Of a stretch of 64,000 bases of DNA, positions 28,800 through 37,593 are shown piece after piece. Both the position numbers and the translations under genes were made by a program. Source of the DNA: Corynebacterium zhongnanshanii. Its GTDB lineage: Bacteria > Actinomycetota > Actinomycetes > Mycobacteriales > Mycobacteriaceae. Positions within the stretch are counted from its first letter, which is position 1, and the number at the start of each line of letters is the position of its first letter. The DNA is taken from assembly GCF_014490575.1 (NCBI RefSeq), contig NZ_CP061033.1, positions 1-64,000 on the forward strand, read 5' to 3'. The notes beneath the pieces are model-generated. The model had not been told where the DNA came from and did not search any database. It saw only the letters and a list, made by a program, of their open reading frames with translations.

Positions 28800-30104
28800 A
28801 TGGCAGACACCAACAAAGCAGCCCTTAAAAAGCGCAATCGCCGTTTCGCCAGGTGGCGCTCCCGCAGGCCTTTCGCCGGCGGCTTGCTCCAATTAATGGC
28901 GGGCATCATTATCCTCACCCCGGCGTATGCGTCCTTTGAGGTGTCCAACTTCATCATTCAGATCTCCGCCATCTCTGGCGTATCCACCATGCTGATCGGC
29001 GCGTTGCTGATCGTGTGCGGCCTGTGCTCCTGGTTTACGCCGGACACGCGCATTCTCACCGGTGTAGCGGGAATGCTGTTGGGCATCGTTGCCCTGCCGA
29101 TGTCCAACATCGGCGGGTTTGTGGTGGGCACGTTGTGCGCCGTCATTGGCTCGGCGTTGGTGCTCTCCTGGACGTCTGCGGATAAATCTCCTCAACCCGA
29201 CGCCCACAGCGCGCCCCCCGCCGAGGATCCCGAATCGGACGGGGTTGTGCCGGACAGTTCCGGGGCTGACTCGGAGGCTGACTCCGCTGCAACCGCGGAC
29301 ACGGGCGCAACTGCTGACACGAGCACCGATTCCGGCACCTCCTCCGGAAAGTCCCCGGGCCTGCGCGTTCTGGCTCTGCTGACCACCCTGGGGCTTGTGG
29401 CTGCGCTGGCCGTGGACGGCCGCGATGACTCCGTCGCGGAGGCTCAAGTGAACCTCCCGGCCCTGCCGAGGCCAGAGGATCTCCCGAAGCCAGAGGATCT
29501 GCTGCCCCAGAACAACCCAGAACTGGAGCAGCTGCTCCCACCAGCACCAGCGCTGCCCCTGCCGAACGCCAACGAGATCATTGAGAACCCGCCGATCGAC
29601 GTGGCGCCACCCGAGGATATCCAGGGCGAAATGCCCCTCCAATACGGAACCTACGTCATCCAGACGGACTCAACCGCGCTCAAGGGCAAGGTGCGGATGT
29701 CCCTCATCCAACAGAACACTCCCAACGGTCCTGCGCCAGCGTTGCGTATCGACGCGGACAAGGCAGTGTTGGACAACCTTCGAGTGCAGATGCCCGGCGT
29801 CGGAGGAATAAAGGACATGAACCTGTCCTCCGGCCCAGGCGAGATCACCACCCTGAGCGGCAATTTTCACATTGTGGTGCAGAAGATCACCATCTCCCCG
29901 CAACTGGCTGGAGTGCCCACCTTCCCCATCACCATCGATGCCAGCATGACGCCCGAGCAGATCACCCAGCAGCTCGCCCCGATCGGGCTGGGGCTCGGCG
30001 AGGAAGTTAGCGACCTGATGGTCATGAAGGACTGCTACATCGACACGTACTTCGTGAAGGCGGACTACCTCGAGGCGCCGCTGTCCAACCGGATCTCGGA
30101 GTAG
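28800..30104 (+). CDS. DUF6114 membrane protein with acidic linker and extracytoplasmic domain
   Basis: The 434-residue protein starts with a basic cytoplasmic stretch and then four tightly packed membrane helices (residues about 25-135: LLQLMAGIIILTPAY, VSTMLIGALLIVCGL, GVAGMLLGIVALPM, FVVGTLCAVIGSALVL), the DUF6114 part. An acidic Asp/Ser/Thr linker follows, then one more helix (LRVLALLTTLGLVAALAV near 190) and a Pro/Glu/Leu stretch. A C-terminal domain of about 160 residues appears to be outside the cell. The C-terminal extension is unusual for DUF6114. The start at 28800 was chosen over TTG at 28770. The partner is DUF6230. Confidence 0.7.
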   Translation: MADTNKAALKKRNRRFARWRSRRPFAGGLLQLMAGIIILTPAYASFEVSNFIIQISAISGVSTMLIGALLIVCGLCSWFTPDTRILTGVAGMLLGIVALPMSNIGGFVVGTLCAVIGSALVLSWTSADKSPQPDAHSAPPAEDPESDGVVPDSSGADSEADSAATADTGATADTSTDSGTSSGKSPGLRVLALLTTLGLVAALAVDGRDDSVAEAQVNLPALPRPEDLPKPEDLLPQNNPELEQLLPPAPALPLPNANEIIENPPIDVAPPEDIQGEMPLQYGTYVIQTDSTALKGKVRMSLIQQNTPNGPAPALRIDADKAVLDNLRVQMPGVGGIKDMNLSSGPGEITTLSGNFHIVVQKITISPQLAGVPTFPITIDASMTPEQITQQLAPIGLGLGEEVSDLMVMKDCYIDTYFVKADYLEAPLSNRISE

Positions 30105-30107
30105 CCG

Positions 30108-31649
30108 CTACAGCTCCTCGATGCGGGCGCCCAGCGCCTCCAACAGCGCAGACGCCTTCGTCAACGTCTCCTGATACTCCGCCTCCGGATCCGAATCCGT
30201 CACGATCGCACCGCCCACACCAAAAGTGGACGCCACGCCATCATCCACCACCGTGCGAATCGTGATGGACATATCCCCCGCACCATTCGGCGACAGCCAC
30301 CCAATCGCGCCCGAATAAAATCCCCGTGCCCGCCGCTCCAGCTGGTCAATAATCTCCATGGTGCGAATCTTCGGCGCGCCCGTCATCGACCCGCCCGGGA
30401 AACTCGACGCCAACACATCCACAGCCCCCAGGCCCGCGCGAAGCCGACCCTCGATCGTGGACACCAGCTGGTGCACATGCGAATACGTCTCCACATCAAA
30501 AATCTTCGGCACCTGCACGGTTCCCGGCTGGCACACACGCCCCAGATCATTGCGCAGCAAGTCCACAATCATCAGATTCTCCGCGCGATCCTTCACGCTG
30601 CTGGCTAGCTCGGCCATCACAGTACGATCCTCGTACTCCGACGCCCCCCGCGGCCTCGTGCCCTTAATCGGCTTCGCAGAGACCTGGCCGTCCGGAGTGA
30701 CCCGTAGGAAACGCTCCGGGGAGGCAGACAGAATACTGAACCCCGGGAAAGACAGAAACGCGCCATAAGGAACCGGAGAGGTTGCCCGCAGGCGCACAAA
30801 GGCCGCGAGCTCCGGGTGCTCCTGCCCGGCGAAGATCTCCCGAAGAGCAGGGCCGGTGGCCGTGTTCGTCAAGCACACTTCATAGGAATCCCCCGCGGCG
30901 ATGAAGTCCTGGCAGGCCTGGATGCTGCGCAGATACTCCTCATGGGATTGATCGAATACGAAGGACGCGCCCGGCGCAGACGGTGCCGGCACTGTGGTGT
31001 CACGCTGGTCGAGAGACAACTCGCGAAGCCGCTGAACCGCCCAGTCCAGCCACATGGTTTGGCGCTGGGTGATGGAAGGCTGGGCGTCGTCCACAAGAAC
31101 GGCAATCAGCGCACCCTCAGCATCCAAGACCACGGCACGATCAGCGAACAACAGGGCAACGTCGGGAAGATCGGACGTCCGCGCGCCGGGCGAGGCAGGC
31201 TGGCCCAGCGCATGATGACGGACCTCGTAGCCCCACGCGCCCAGCCAGCCCAAGGCGAACGGATGCGGCCACTGCTCGGGGATGCGCACCGGGCGAAGGC
31301 CAGCGCGCACACGATCGAAGATGTTGTCCGTGAGCGGGGAATCGCTGGCCTCGGCACAGAATAGGGAACTCAACGGGCCGCCGGTGCCCGCGATGATGGA
31401 CACGGAGCCGGCCGTGGGGAGAGATGAGTCTAGCCACACCGCCGCGTGGCCCGGCTGGCGGGAGAGGCCTTCCGGGAACAGAGCCTGGAGGATGGTGTGG
31501 CCTTCTGGGGCGCGGGATGGTGAGGGGGTGCTTACGCCTGTGGCTGCGTGTGGGTCAGTTGCGCCTGCGATTGTGCCGGTGAGACCGTCGGCACCAGCGA
31601 CACCGTCGACACGGCGAAAAACGAGGCGCAAGGGGACTGTCATGAGCAC
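30108..31649 (-). CDS. pabB: Aminodeoxychorismate synthase component I
   Basis: The 513-residue chorismate-using enzyme makes 4-amino-4-deoxychorismate for folate, with PabA supplying ammonia. The C-terminal chorismate-binding domain has KGTRPRG near 328, DLLRNDLGRVC near 373, the block PGGSMTGAPKIRTMEIID near 427 and GFYSGAIGW near 453. KGTRPRG with Lys favours PabB over anthranilate synthase. The GTG at 31649 has AGGGG about seven bases upstream; MTVPLR two codons later is an alternative. The pabA-like gene lies 3.6 kb away in the opposite direction. Confidence 0.87.
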   Translation of the reverse strand: MLMTVPLRLVFRRVDGVAGADGLTGTIAGATDPHAATGVSTPSPSRAPEGHTILQALFPEGLSRQPGHAAVWLDSSLPTAGSVSIIAGTGGPLSSLFCAEASDSPLTDNIFDRVRAGLRPVRIPEQWPHPFALGWLGAWGYEVRHHALGQPASPGARTSDLPDVALLFADRAVVLDAEGALIAVLVDDAQPSITQRQTMWLDWAVQRLRELSLDQRDTTVPAPSAPGASFVFDQSHEEYLRSIQACQDFIAAGDSYEVCLTNTATGPALREIFAGQEHPELAAFVRLRATSPVPYGAFLSFPGFSILSASPERFLRVTPDGQVSAKPIKGTRPRGASEYEDRTVMAELASSVKDRAENLMIVDLLRNDLGRVCQPGTVQVPKIFDVETYSHVHQLVSTIEGRLRAGLGAVDVLASSFPGGSMTGAPKIRTMEIIDQLERRARGFYSGAIGWLSPNGAGDMSITIRTVVDDGVASTFGVGGAIVTDSDPEAEYQETLTKASALLEALGARIEEL

Positions 31650-31716
31650 ATCATGACCCCTTGCGCCTCGCGGAGCAAATTACCTCAGGTGGGAGGTAAC
31701 AGCCGGGATGTAGCGA

Positions 31717-33174
31717 CTACTTGTCGTCGGCCTTCTTCGGAGCTGGAGCGCCAGGAGCGCCCGGTGCACCTGGGGCGCCCGGAGCTGGAGCAGCAGGCTT
31801 GGAGGCTTGAGGCTTCTGGGCTGGCTTGTCCTCAGCCTTCTTTTCCTCGGCCTTCTTTTCGGTCTTCTCTTCGACCTTCTTCTCAGCCTTCTCGGCAGCG
31901 TCCTCGGCCTTGTCCTGGATCTTCTCAGCCGTCTCGGCAGCAGCGTCCTTAGCTTCCTTGGCCTTTTCTTGAGCCTTGTCAGCAGCCTTCTCGATCTTCT
32001 CAGACGCGGTCGACGCGGTAGCGGAGGCCTGCTCCTTCACCTTCTCCGCAGCACCCGTAGCCTTCTTGGAAAAGTCCTGCACCTTCGGGGTGGACTTCGG
32101 CGCAGCGTTACCCTTGCGCAGCGTTGCGAACGCCGCACCACCGGCAGCCAACACTGTCAGCAGCACGAATACCCAGCGCCACGCGGTGTTCTTCTGCTGC
32201 TTCTTGTTCAGCTTCGCCTGAGCCTTCTGGGCCTTCTTGTGTGCCTTCTTGGACACCTTCTTCTCAGCCTTAGCAAAGCGCTTCTTGCTTGCCTTGGCGT
32301 TCTTGCGGGCAGCCTTCTCGGCCTGCTTGCGAGACTTCTTCAGCTCCTTGCGGGACTTCTTCGCGGAGTCCTGAAGGTTCTTCTGAGCATCCGAAGCGAA
32401 AGCCTGAGCAGAGGCAACAGCCGCAGACACGCGAGGTGCTACGTCCTTATCCACGGTCTTCTGAGCATCCTCGCGCAGCTGCTGGCCGGCCTTCGATGCC
32501 TTCTTGAAGAAGCTCTTGGAACGTGCCGTGAGCTTCTTGTTGGCCTTCTTGGACGACTTCTTCGCATCCTTGGAGGACTTCTTCAGCTGAGCCTGAGCGT
32601 CAGCGGTGCGCTTGTGGGCGTCGGATACAACCTGGTCAGAGAACTCGCGGGAGTTCTCCGCCACCGCCTGAGCCCGATCCTGGGCAGCAGCGGACAGTTC
32701 CTGGAAACGCTGCTTCGCCTGCTTACGGGCATTCTTCAAAGCCTTCTTGTTGGCCTTCTTCTGGGCCTTCACGGCCTTCTTGATCTCGGCCTTCTTATCG
32801 GCCTTGGTCAGCGTGGTGGACACGTTGTTCTCCTTAGAGTTGTTGGTGGACATCTGCGCGGCCGCTTCGTTGCGCTCGGCCTTGGCCTTCTGCGCGCGCT
32901 GCTTCTGCTCACGACGGCTAATCTCCGCGATCGCGGCGGCCTTGTTCTTCGCCTCAGCTGCATCGTTTTCTGCAAGGAGGTACTCGGCGATGGCCTTGTT
33001 GTGAGCCTTCGACCCAGCGAGGACCGCCTGGCGTCGTGGGTCATCGGGGGAGGAGGATCGGAGCTCGACGAGGGCGTCGTACTCCCGACGATCCTTGTCT
33101 TTCTTGCGCTTACCCATCGCCGAACGTGCAGTGGACGCAGCGTTGAGTGCCATGCGCAGGGTTGCTGGGTTCAT
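31717..33174 (-). CDS. Extremely Lys/Ala-rich single-pass membrane protein
   Basis: This 485-residue protein of unknown function has about 320 N-terminal residues that are a highly basic Lys/Ala/Arg/Gln coiled-coil-like region resembling histone H1 tails. One membrane helix follows (WRWVFVLLTVLAAGGAAFATL near 336-356), then an acidic/basic Lys/Glu/Ala repeat helix resembling LEA proteins. It ends in a Pro/Ala/Gly tail with repeated GAPGAP. The basic part should be cytoplasmic and could bind DNA, RNA or acidic lipids; the tail would be in the wall. It is divergent from ppiA. Confidence 0.75.
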   Translation of the reverse strand: MNPATLRMALNAASTARSAMGKRKKDKDRREYDALVELRSSSPDDPRRQAVLAGSKAHNKAIAEYLLAENDAAEAKNKAAAIAEISRREQKQRAQKAKAERNEAAAQMSTNNSKENNVSTTLTKADKKAEIKKAVKAQKKANKKALKNARKQAKQRFQELSAAAQDRAQAVAENSREFSDQVVSDAHKRTADAQAQLKKSSKDAKKSSKKANKKLTARSKSFFKKASKAGQQLREDAQKTVDKDVAPRVSAAVASAQAFASDAQKNLQDSAKKSRKELKKSRKQAEKAARKNAKASKKRFAKAEKKVSKKAHKKAQKAQAKLNKKQQKNTAWRWVFVLLTVLAAGGAAFATLRKGNAAPKSTPKVQDFSKKATGAAEKVKEQASATASTASEKIEKAADKAQEKAKEAKDAAAETAEKIQDKAEDAAEKAEKKVEEKTEKKAEEKKAEDKPAQKPQASKPAAPAPGAPGAPGAPGAPAPKKADDK

Positions 33175-33297
33175 GAAGAACTACCGCCTTTGATCGCTGT
33201 GAATGTCTTAATTTGTGGCTATTTCTCTATACGATCTTAGAGAAAACTAGACCACGGCGTGGGCGATATGGCTGGAAAGTGCGTACAATCGGACAAC

Positions 33298-33822
33298 GTG
33301 AGTATTAAAACTGCAACAGCAATCATGCACACCAACCAGGGCGATATCAAGATCGACCTGTTCGGAAACCACGCCCCTGTCACCGTCGAGAACTTCGTCG
33401 GTCTGGCACAGGGCACCAAGGATTACTCCGAAGCCAACGCTTCCGGAACCAACGAAGGCCCGTTCTACGATGGCGCAATCTTCCACCGCATCATCGACGG
33501 CTTCATGATCCAGGGCGGCGACCCAACCGGCACCGGCCGTGGCGGCCCGGGCTACCGTTTTGAGGATGAGTTCCACCCAGAGCTGCAGTTCGACCGCCCA
33601 TTCCTGCTGGCTATGGCCAATGCTGGTCCGGCAACGAATGGTTCCCAGTTCTTTATTACCGTGACGGCTACGCCTCACTTGAACAACCGCCACACCATTT
33701 TCGGTGAGGTCACGGACTCTGAGTCCCAGAAGGTTGTTGCCAAGATTTCCCGTGTGGCAACCGACCGTATGGACCGCCCACACGATGACGTGGTGATCGA
33801 GTCTATCGAGATCCAGGAGTAG
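33298..33822 (+). CDS. ppiA: Peptidyl-prolyl cis-trans isomerase (cyclophilin)
   Basis: The 174-residue cyclophilin speeds proline isomerisation during folding. The active-site segments FHRIIDGFMIQGGDP near 62 and ANAGPATNGSQFFI near 105 are intact. It closely follows the pattern of mycobacterial PpiA and occupies the same position near the origin. The GTG at 33298 was chosen because TACAAT at 33284-33289 ends eight bases before it, indicating a leaderless message; an in-frame ATG at 33268 would precede this promoter. Confidence 0.93.
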   Translation: MSIKTATAIMHTNQGDIKIDLFGNHAPVTVENFVGLAQGTKDYSEANASGTNEGPFYDGAIFHRIIDGFMIQGGDPTGTGRGGPGYRFEDEFHPELQFDRPFLLAMANAGPATNGSQFFITVTATPHLNNRHTIFGEVTDSESQKVVAKISRVATDRMDRPHDDVVIESIEIQE

Positions 33823-33848
33823 TTCTTCCCACTACCCCTTCACACATT

Positions 33849-33904
33849 GTTCGACCATAACGCCAATTTTCGTGGAAAATTTGGCGTTATGGTCGAACTT
33901 TTTT
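33849..33904. terminator. Very strong terminator after ppiA
   Basis: An 18-bp perfect stem (outer end GTTCGACC/GGTCGAAC) extends further through AATTTTC/GAAAATT with a one-base bulge, has a GTG loop, and is followed by TTTTTT at 33899-33904. Confidence 0.9.
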
Positions 33905-33953
33905 AGGTGGTGCGGGTGCGGAGCGCAGCAGCAGACTAGCTAGGATGAGATTC

Positions 33954-34865
33954 ATGCCGCAGTCGACCCCTGAGCACAGCCCAAACACCCCGGACTCCCC
34001 GGACGGTCAGCACGGTTCACACACCGTGCATGGTTCGAACACCCCGGACACCTCGGACGCCCCAGACACACCGGACGCCGCGAGCACCCTCCAGCGCACC
34101 CGGACCACTGTCCGCACCCTCGTGAAGGAAGCCCCCGTAACCTGGACTTTCCTCTCCCTGTGCCTGGGCGTGTACCTGGTGATGCTGGTGCAGTCCCGAA
34201 GTCTCACCGACACCATGGGCGGCTTCAGCTATGTCACCGATCAGTACGGCCACTATGTGAGGATGCTGGATCACGGCATCGGTTGGGATCTGATCTTCGC
34301 GTCCATTTCTGTGACCAAGGATCACCAGTGGTGGAGGATCTTCACCGCGTCTGTGGTTCATCTGGACGTCTTTCACCTGATGATGAACTCGCTGATGATC
34401 TTCCTTCTGGGCAAGGAAGTGGAGAAAACCTATGGCGGGTTCGCGATGCTCTGTGCCATCGTGGCCGGTGCTGCTGGCGGCTCGTTGGCCTGCATGTACG
34501 GCGCGCCGAACACCCCAGTGGGCGGCGCGTCCACCGTGGCGTACGCGTTATGTGCTCTGTTGGTTGCGGTGAGTGCGCAGACTCGTCAGCCTCTCAGCAG
34601 TCCGATGGCGCTTATCGGGGTGAACTTGGGCTTTTCGTTGTCGATCCCCGGGGTGTCTCTGTGGGGTCACCTGGGCGGCTTGGCCGCCGGTGTGGTCTTG
34701 GCGCTGATCTTTTATGACCACCACGCTCGCGTGCCAACGGTCTGGCTGTCCATCGCCAAGACGGCCTTCATCAAGGGGTCGCCGGTGCGACTCGTCTTGG
34801 CAACGCTGGCGACACTAGCGGTGTCCGTTGCCGCGGTGTATGTGGGACTGAACGGGCTGTATTAG
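33954..34865 (+). CDS. Rhomboid family intramembrane serine protease
   Basis: The 303-residue membrane protease has a Pro/Asp/Thr-rich cytoplasmic N-terminus of about 55 residues. Seven helices can be seen or inferred. The catalytic Ser lies in VGGASTVAYA near 195, the catalytic His in SLWGHLGGLAAG near 240, and the family motif HLDVFHLMMNS near 142. It cleaves membrane proteins within the bilayer; targets are unknown. ATG at 33954 is preceded by AGGATGAG; TAGGAT at 33941-33946 could also be a leaderless -10. Confidence 0.88.
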   Translation: MPQSTPEHSPNTPDSPDGQHGSHTVHGSNTPDTSDAPDTPDAASTLQRTRTTVRTLVKEAPVTWTFLSLCLGVYLVMLVQSRSLTDTMGGFSYVTDQYGHYVRMLDHGIGWDLIFASISVTKDHQWWRIFTASVVHLDVFHLMMNSLMIFLLGKEVEKTYGGFAMLCAIVAGAAGGSLACMYGAPNTPVGGASTVAYALCALLVAVSAQTRQPLSSPMALIGVNLGFSLSIPGVSLWGHLGGLAAGVVLALIFYDHHARVPTVWLSIAKTAFIKGSPVRLVLATLATLAVSVAAVYVGLNGLY

Positions 34866-34910
34866 CTGGATTAATAGCCCGCTACGCACAGCCCAGCTAG
34901 TAACAGCCCG

Positions 34911-35183
34911 CTACTTCCATCCCATCGTCATCAACAGCCCCACGATCAGCAGTGCGAAGCCGATGAGGTAGTTCCATGCGCCGAGGTTGGCCATGAAGTC
35001 AATGGAGGGTCCTGCCAGGTAGTTGACCACCAGCCATGCCAGGCCGAGGATCATGAGTCCCAGCATGAGGACGATGTACCACCGTGGGGTTCCGGTGGCG
35101 TTGAGTTTTACGGGGGTGCGGCTGGTGGTGCCTGCGGGTGCGGTGTAGTTACTTGCGCCGCTGTTAATCTTTTGCTTTGGCAT
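34911..35183 (-). CDS. crgA: Cell division protein CrgA
   Basis: The 90-residue two-helix membrane protein of the actinobacterial divisome interacts with FtsZ and penicillin-binding proteins. A basic N-terminus leads to helices [21 protein letters not shown] and [23 protein letters not shown] and the Gly-Trp-Lys end are typical. Its place beside pabA matches Mycobacterium and Corynebacterium. Confidence 0.92.
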   Translation of the reverse strand: MPKQKINSGASNYTAPAGTTSRTPVKLNATGTPRWYIVLMLGLMILGLAWLVVNYLAGPSIDFMANLGAWNYLIGFALLIVGLLMTMGWK

Positions 35184-35261
35184 GAAGACCTCTTCTACAG
35201 TTCAGCCGGTTTGTCTACCCAGCGATTCTAGCAGTTCAGGCAACGCGCTAAAATCGGGCTC

Positions 35262-35951
35262 ATGCGCATTCTTGTCATCGACAACTTCGATAGCTTTGTT
35301 TATAACCTGGTTCAGTACATTGGCCAGCTGGGTTTCGCTGGCGATGAGTGCACTGTGGTGCGCAATAATGCTGCGGAGTTGGGGGAGACCACGGAGGAGC
35401 TGGAGGCTTTTCTGTCCCAGTTCCAGGCGTTGTTGTTGTCTCCGGGGCCGGGGGAGCCTGCGGCCGCTGGTCGTATGATGGCTGCCCTTGAGATTGCGGC
35501 GCGTCGGGGGATTCCTACGTTCGGGGTGTGCTTGGGTCACCAGGCGATTGGCCTTCATTTCGGGGCGGATGTGGTGCGTGCGGATGAGTTGTTCCATGGC
35601 AAGACGTCGCCGGTGGAGCATGATGGTTCGGGCGTGTTGCGGGGGATTCCTAGTCCGTTTCGGGTGACGCGGTACCATTCGCTGACGGTGGATCCGGCGA
35701 CTGTTCCGTCGGAGTTGGTGGTCACGGCGCGTTCTGATTCTGGGATGATCATGGCGATGCGTCACCGTGATCTGCCGATTCATTCTGTGCAGTTCCATCC
35801 TGAGTCCGTGATGACTCAATATGGTCACCGGATGCTGGCGACGTGGTTATCCGACGCCGGGTTCCAGGTTGATGAAGCCCTCGTTGACCGTTTGGTGGCT
35901 GATCAGTTGGCGGTTACTGGCGTGATTAGTGCTGAAGCGTCGATGCTGTAA
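35262..35951 (+). CDS. pabA: Glutamine amidotransferase, aminodeoxychorismate/anthranilate synthase component II
   Basis: The 229-residue class I glutamine amidotransferase has the triad Cys in GVCLGHQAIG near 88 and His/Glu in QFHPESV near 178-182, with substrate segment LLLSPGPGEP near 57. It gives ammonia to PabB (30108-31649) and perhaps also to anthranilate synthase. TAAAAT at 35249-35254 ends seven bases before the ATG, suggesting a leaderless message. In other corynebacteria and mycobacteria the next genes are pknB-pknA; here they are not. Confidence 0.9.
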   Translation: MRILVIDNFDSFVYNLVQYIGQLGFAGDECTVVRNNAAELGETTEELEAFLSQFQALLLSPGPGEPAAAGRMMAALEIAARRGIPTFGVCLGHQAIGLHFGADVVRADELFHGKTSPVEHDGSGVLRGIPSPFRVTRYHSLTVDPATVPSELVVTARSDSGMIMAMRHRDLPIHSVQFHPESVMTQYGHRMLATWLSDAGFQVDEALVDRLVADQLAVTGVISAEASML

Positions 35952-35967
35952 CGCGGCAGCTCCGCCT

Positions 35968-36588
35968 CTAGTGCCCGAGGAGTAGCAGGCTTCCGGTGCC
36001 GGTGATCCATGCGAGCGCGAAGGGCATGGACAGCCAGACTACTGCGATCCACCAGCGCCAGCGCTGCTGGGTTCGCCACTTGTAGTAGGTGATGTAGCCG
36101 GCGAGGAACACGCTGCCCATGGCCACGAGGCCGGGCAGGAGGCTGAACCAGATTTGGGCGCCGCGGCTGCAGAGCCATTGGGCGTCGCCGGCTTCGCAGA
36201 GCGGGCCGCCGGTGGCGCGTGAGACGACCAGCACGATCCCCGCGAGGGCGAAGACCACAACGGGGACGGTGAAGAAGTAGATGAAGGCTTGGCGCGTGGA
36301 GCGCTGGTTGCGCTGTTCTTGTTCGGCGGCGGTCAGTCCAGCGGGGCGAGTGGAGCTTCCCGACACTGCGCTGCCTGCGGCCACGTCGCCCGCGCTGCCG
36401 CTGTGTTCGCTACAGTCTCGGCCGTCACGCCCACCGCGGCCGCGGCCGTGCTGCTGTGGGAAGTTTTCGTCCAGGCCGATCTCGTAGGGCGACGGTGCTT
36501 GTGGTGATTGTGGTTGGGACGCCCGGGATGGGGACTTCGGTTGTGGCCGGTGAGCGGACGGGTCAGAGGATTCAGGGTCGGTAGACAT
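35968..36588 (-). CDS. Putative membrane protein
   Basis: The 206-residue protein has a Ser/Pro/Gly-rich cytoplasmic N-terminus of about 105 residues. Three helices follow (AFIYFFTVPVVVFALAGIVLV, IWFSLLPGLVAMGSVFLAGYI, WWIAVVWLSMPFALAWITGT), with two Cys on the loop after the first helix (LCEAGDAQWLC), positioned for an external disulfide. The family is not recognised. It ends 16 bases from the convergent pabA stop. Confidence 0.7.
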   Translation of the reverse strand: MSTDPESSDPSAHRPQPKSPSRASQPQSPQAPSPYEIGLDENFPQQHGRGRGGRDGRDCSEHSGSAGDVAAGSAVSGSSTRPAGLTAAEQEQRNQRSTRQAFIYFFTVPVVVFALAGIVLVVSRATGGPLCEAGDAQWLCSRGAQIWFSLLPGLVAMGSVFLAGYITYYKWRTQQRWRWWIAVVWLSMPFALAWITGTGSLLLLGH

Positions 36589-36609
36589 CACTGTTCACTT
36601 CTACCCGGC

Positions 36610-37578
36610 TTACACCGGGCTGATCAAGACGGGGACCTGGCTGTGGCGCAGGATTTGATTGGTGGAGGGGCCGATGAAAACTCGGTTGAACTCGCCCAAC
36701 GTGGACGAGCCCATGACTAGCAGGTCACCCTTCTTCCATTTGAGTGCATTGATTGCCCCGGACCATCCGTAGCCGCTGCCGGTGGCGGTTTCTACAGTGA
36801 GGTGGCTGTGACGAGCCAGCGCCCGGTCGCGTCCCCGGTCCAGGAGCGCCAGGGCCTGTTCACGCCATTCCACCATCATGTCCGAGGAGCTATCGAAGCG
36901 CACTTGGGTGGGGTACATGGTGGCACCCCGAGGCGTGAAGGCTACGAGTCTGAGGGGCACGTTCCACCGGGCGGCCAGGTCCGCGGCGTTGCGCAGCGCC
37001 TGATGTGATTGGTCCGTGTCCACGTAGCAACAGTTCACCCGAGTCACGCCGCGCTTGGAGAGTCTCGGCGCTTTGGGCGCGAGCAGCAACGGGTAGGGGG
37101 AGCAGTGCAACAGGGCATCGGCAGTGGAGCCGATGCGGAATTGCCCACGGGGTGCGGACGGGTGAGATCCGATGACCATCGCATCGGCGCCGAAGTCCTT
37201 CGCGGAGGTGATGAGCTGCTGGGTCTCGGAGTGATCTACGGACACCATGGCCGGCGTCTCGGCGTCAACCATGGAGCCGGGAAGCCCGGCGTCGTGCAGC
37301 GCGCGGGCGCTTGCGTCGGCACACGCCTGGGTTTCTTTGCTCAGCCATCGCTGATACGCGGTGTGCTCTTGGGAACCCGGTTGCTCGGACCACGTGCGGG
37401 AGATGACGGTGGCTGAGCGCACGCTGAGCTGTTCTGTCCGCGCCAGCCAGGCAACCACCTGTGCGGATTCGTCACCGGGAGAGTCGGGCCGCCATGTCAT
37501 GAGGACACGCAGTGGCCGACGCTGCCGGGTGGACTCAGCCGCGCTGTGCGCCGAGGGCTGGGAGGAGTGTTTGCTCAT
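36610..37578 (-). CDS. Tandem-domain universal stress protein
   Basis: The 322-residue cytoplasmic protein has two UspA domains. Domain 1 (about 20-160) ends with the nucleotide motif VIGSHPSAPRGQFRIGSTADALL; domain 2 (about 175-322) ends with VMGSSTLGEFNRVFIGPSTNQIL and VPVLISPV. Glycine-rich loops of this type bind ATP in the family. It follows the MarR gene by 15 bases on the same strand, so it is probably in its operon. Confidence 0.87.
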   Translation of the reverse strand: MSKHSSQPSAHSAAESTRQRRPLRVLMTWRPDSPGDESAQVVAWLARTEQLSVRSATVISRTWSEQPGSQEHTAYQRWLSKETQACADASARALHDAGLPGSMVDAETPAMVSVDHSETQQLITSAKDFGADAMVIGSHPSAPRGQFRIGSTADALLHCSPYPLLLAPKAPRLSKRGVTRVNCCYVDTDQSHQALRNAADLAARWNVPLRLVAFTPRGATMYPTQVRFDSSSDMMVEWREQALALLDRGRDRALARHSHLTVETATGSGYGWSGAINALKWKKGDLLVMGSSTLGEFNRVFIGPSTNQILRHSQVPVLISPV

Positions 37579-37593
37579 GCGGAGCCTAGCGGC

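Noticed and set aside
31807..33240. 477-codon plus frame opposite the Lys-rich protein
   Set aside because: Leu-rich sequence arises from reading AAG/GCC codons in reverse. The Lys-rich frame has a clean membrane helix, tail and start, although its own composition is extreme.
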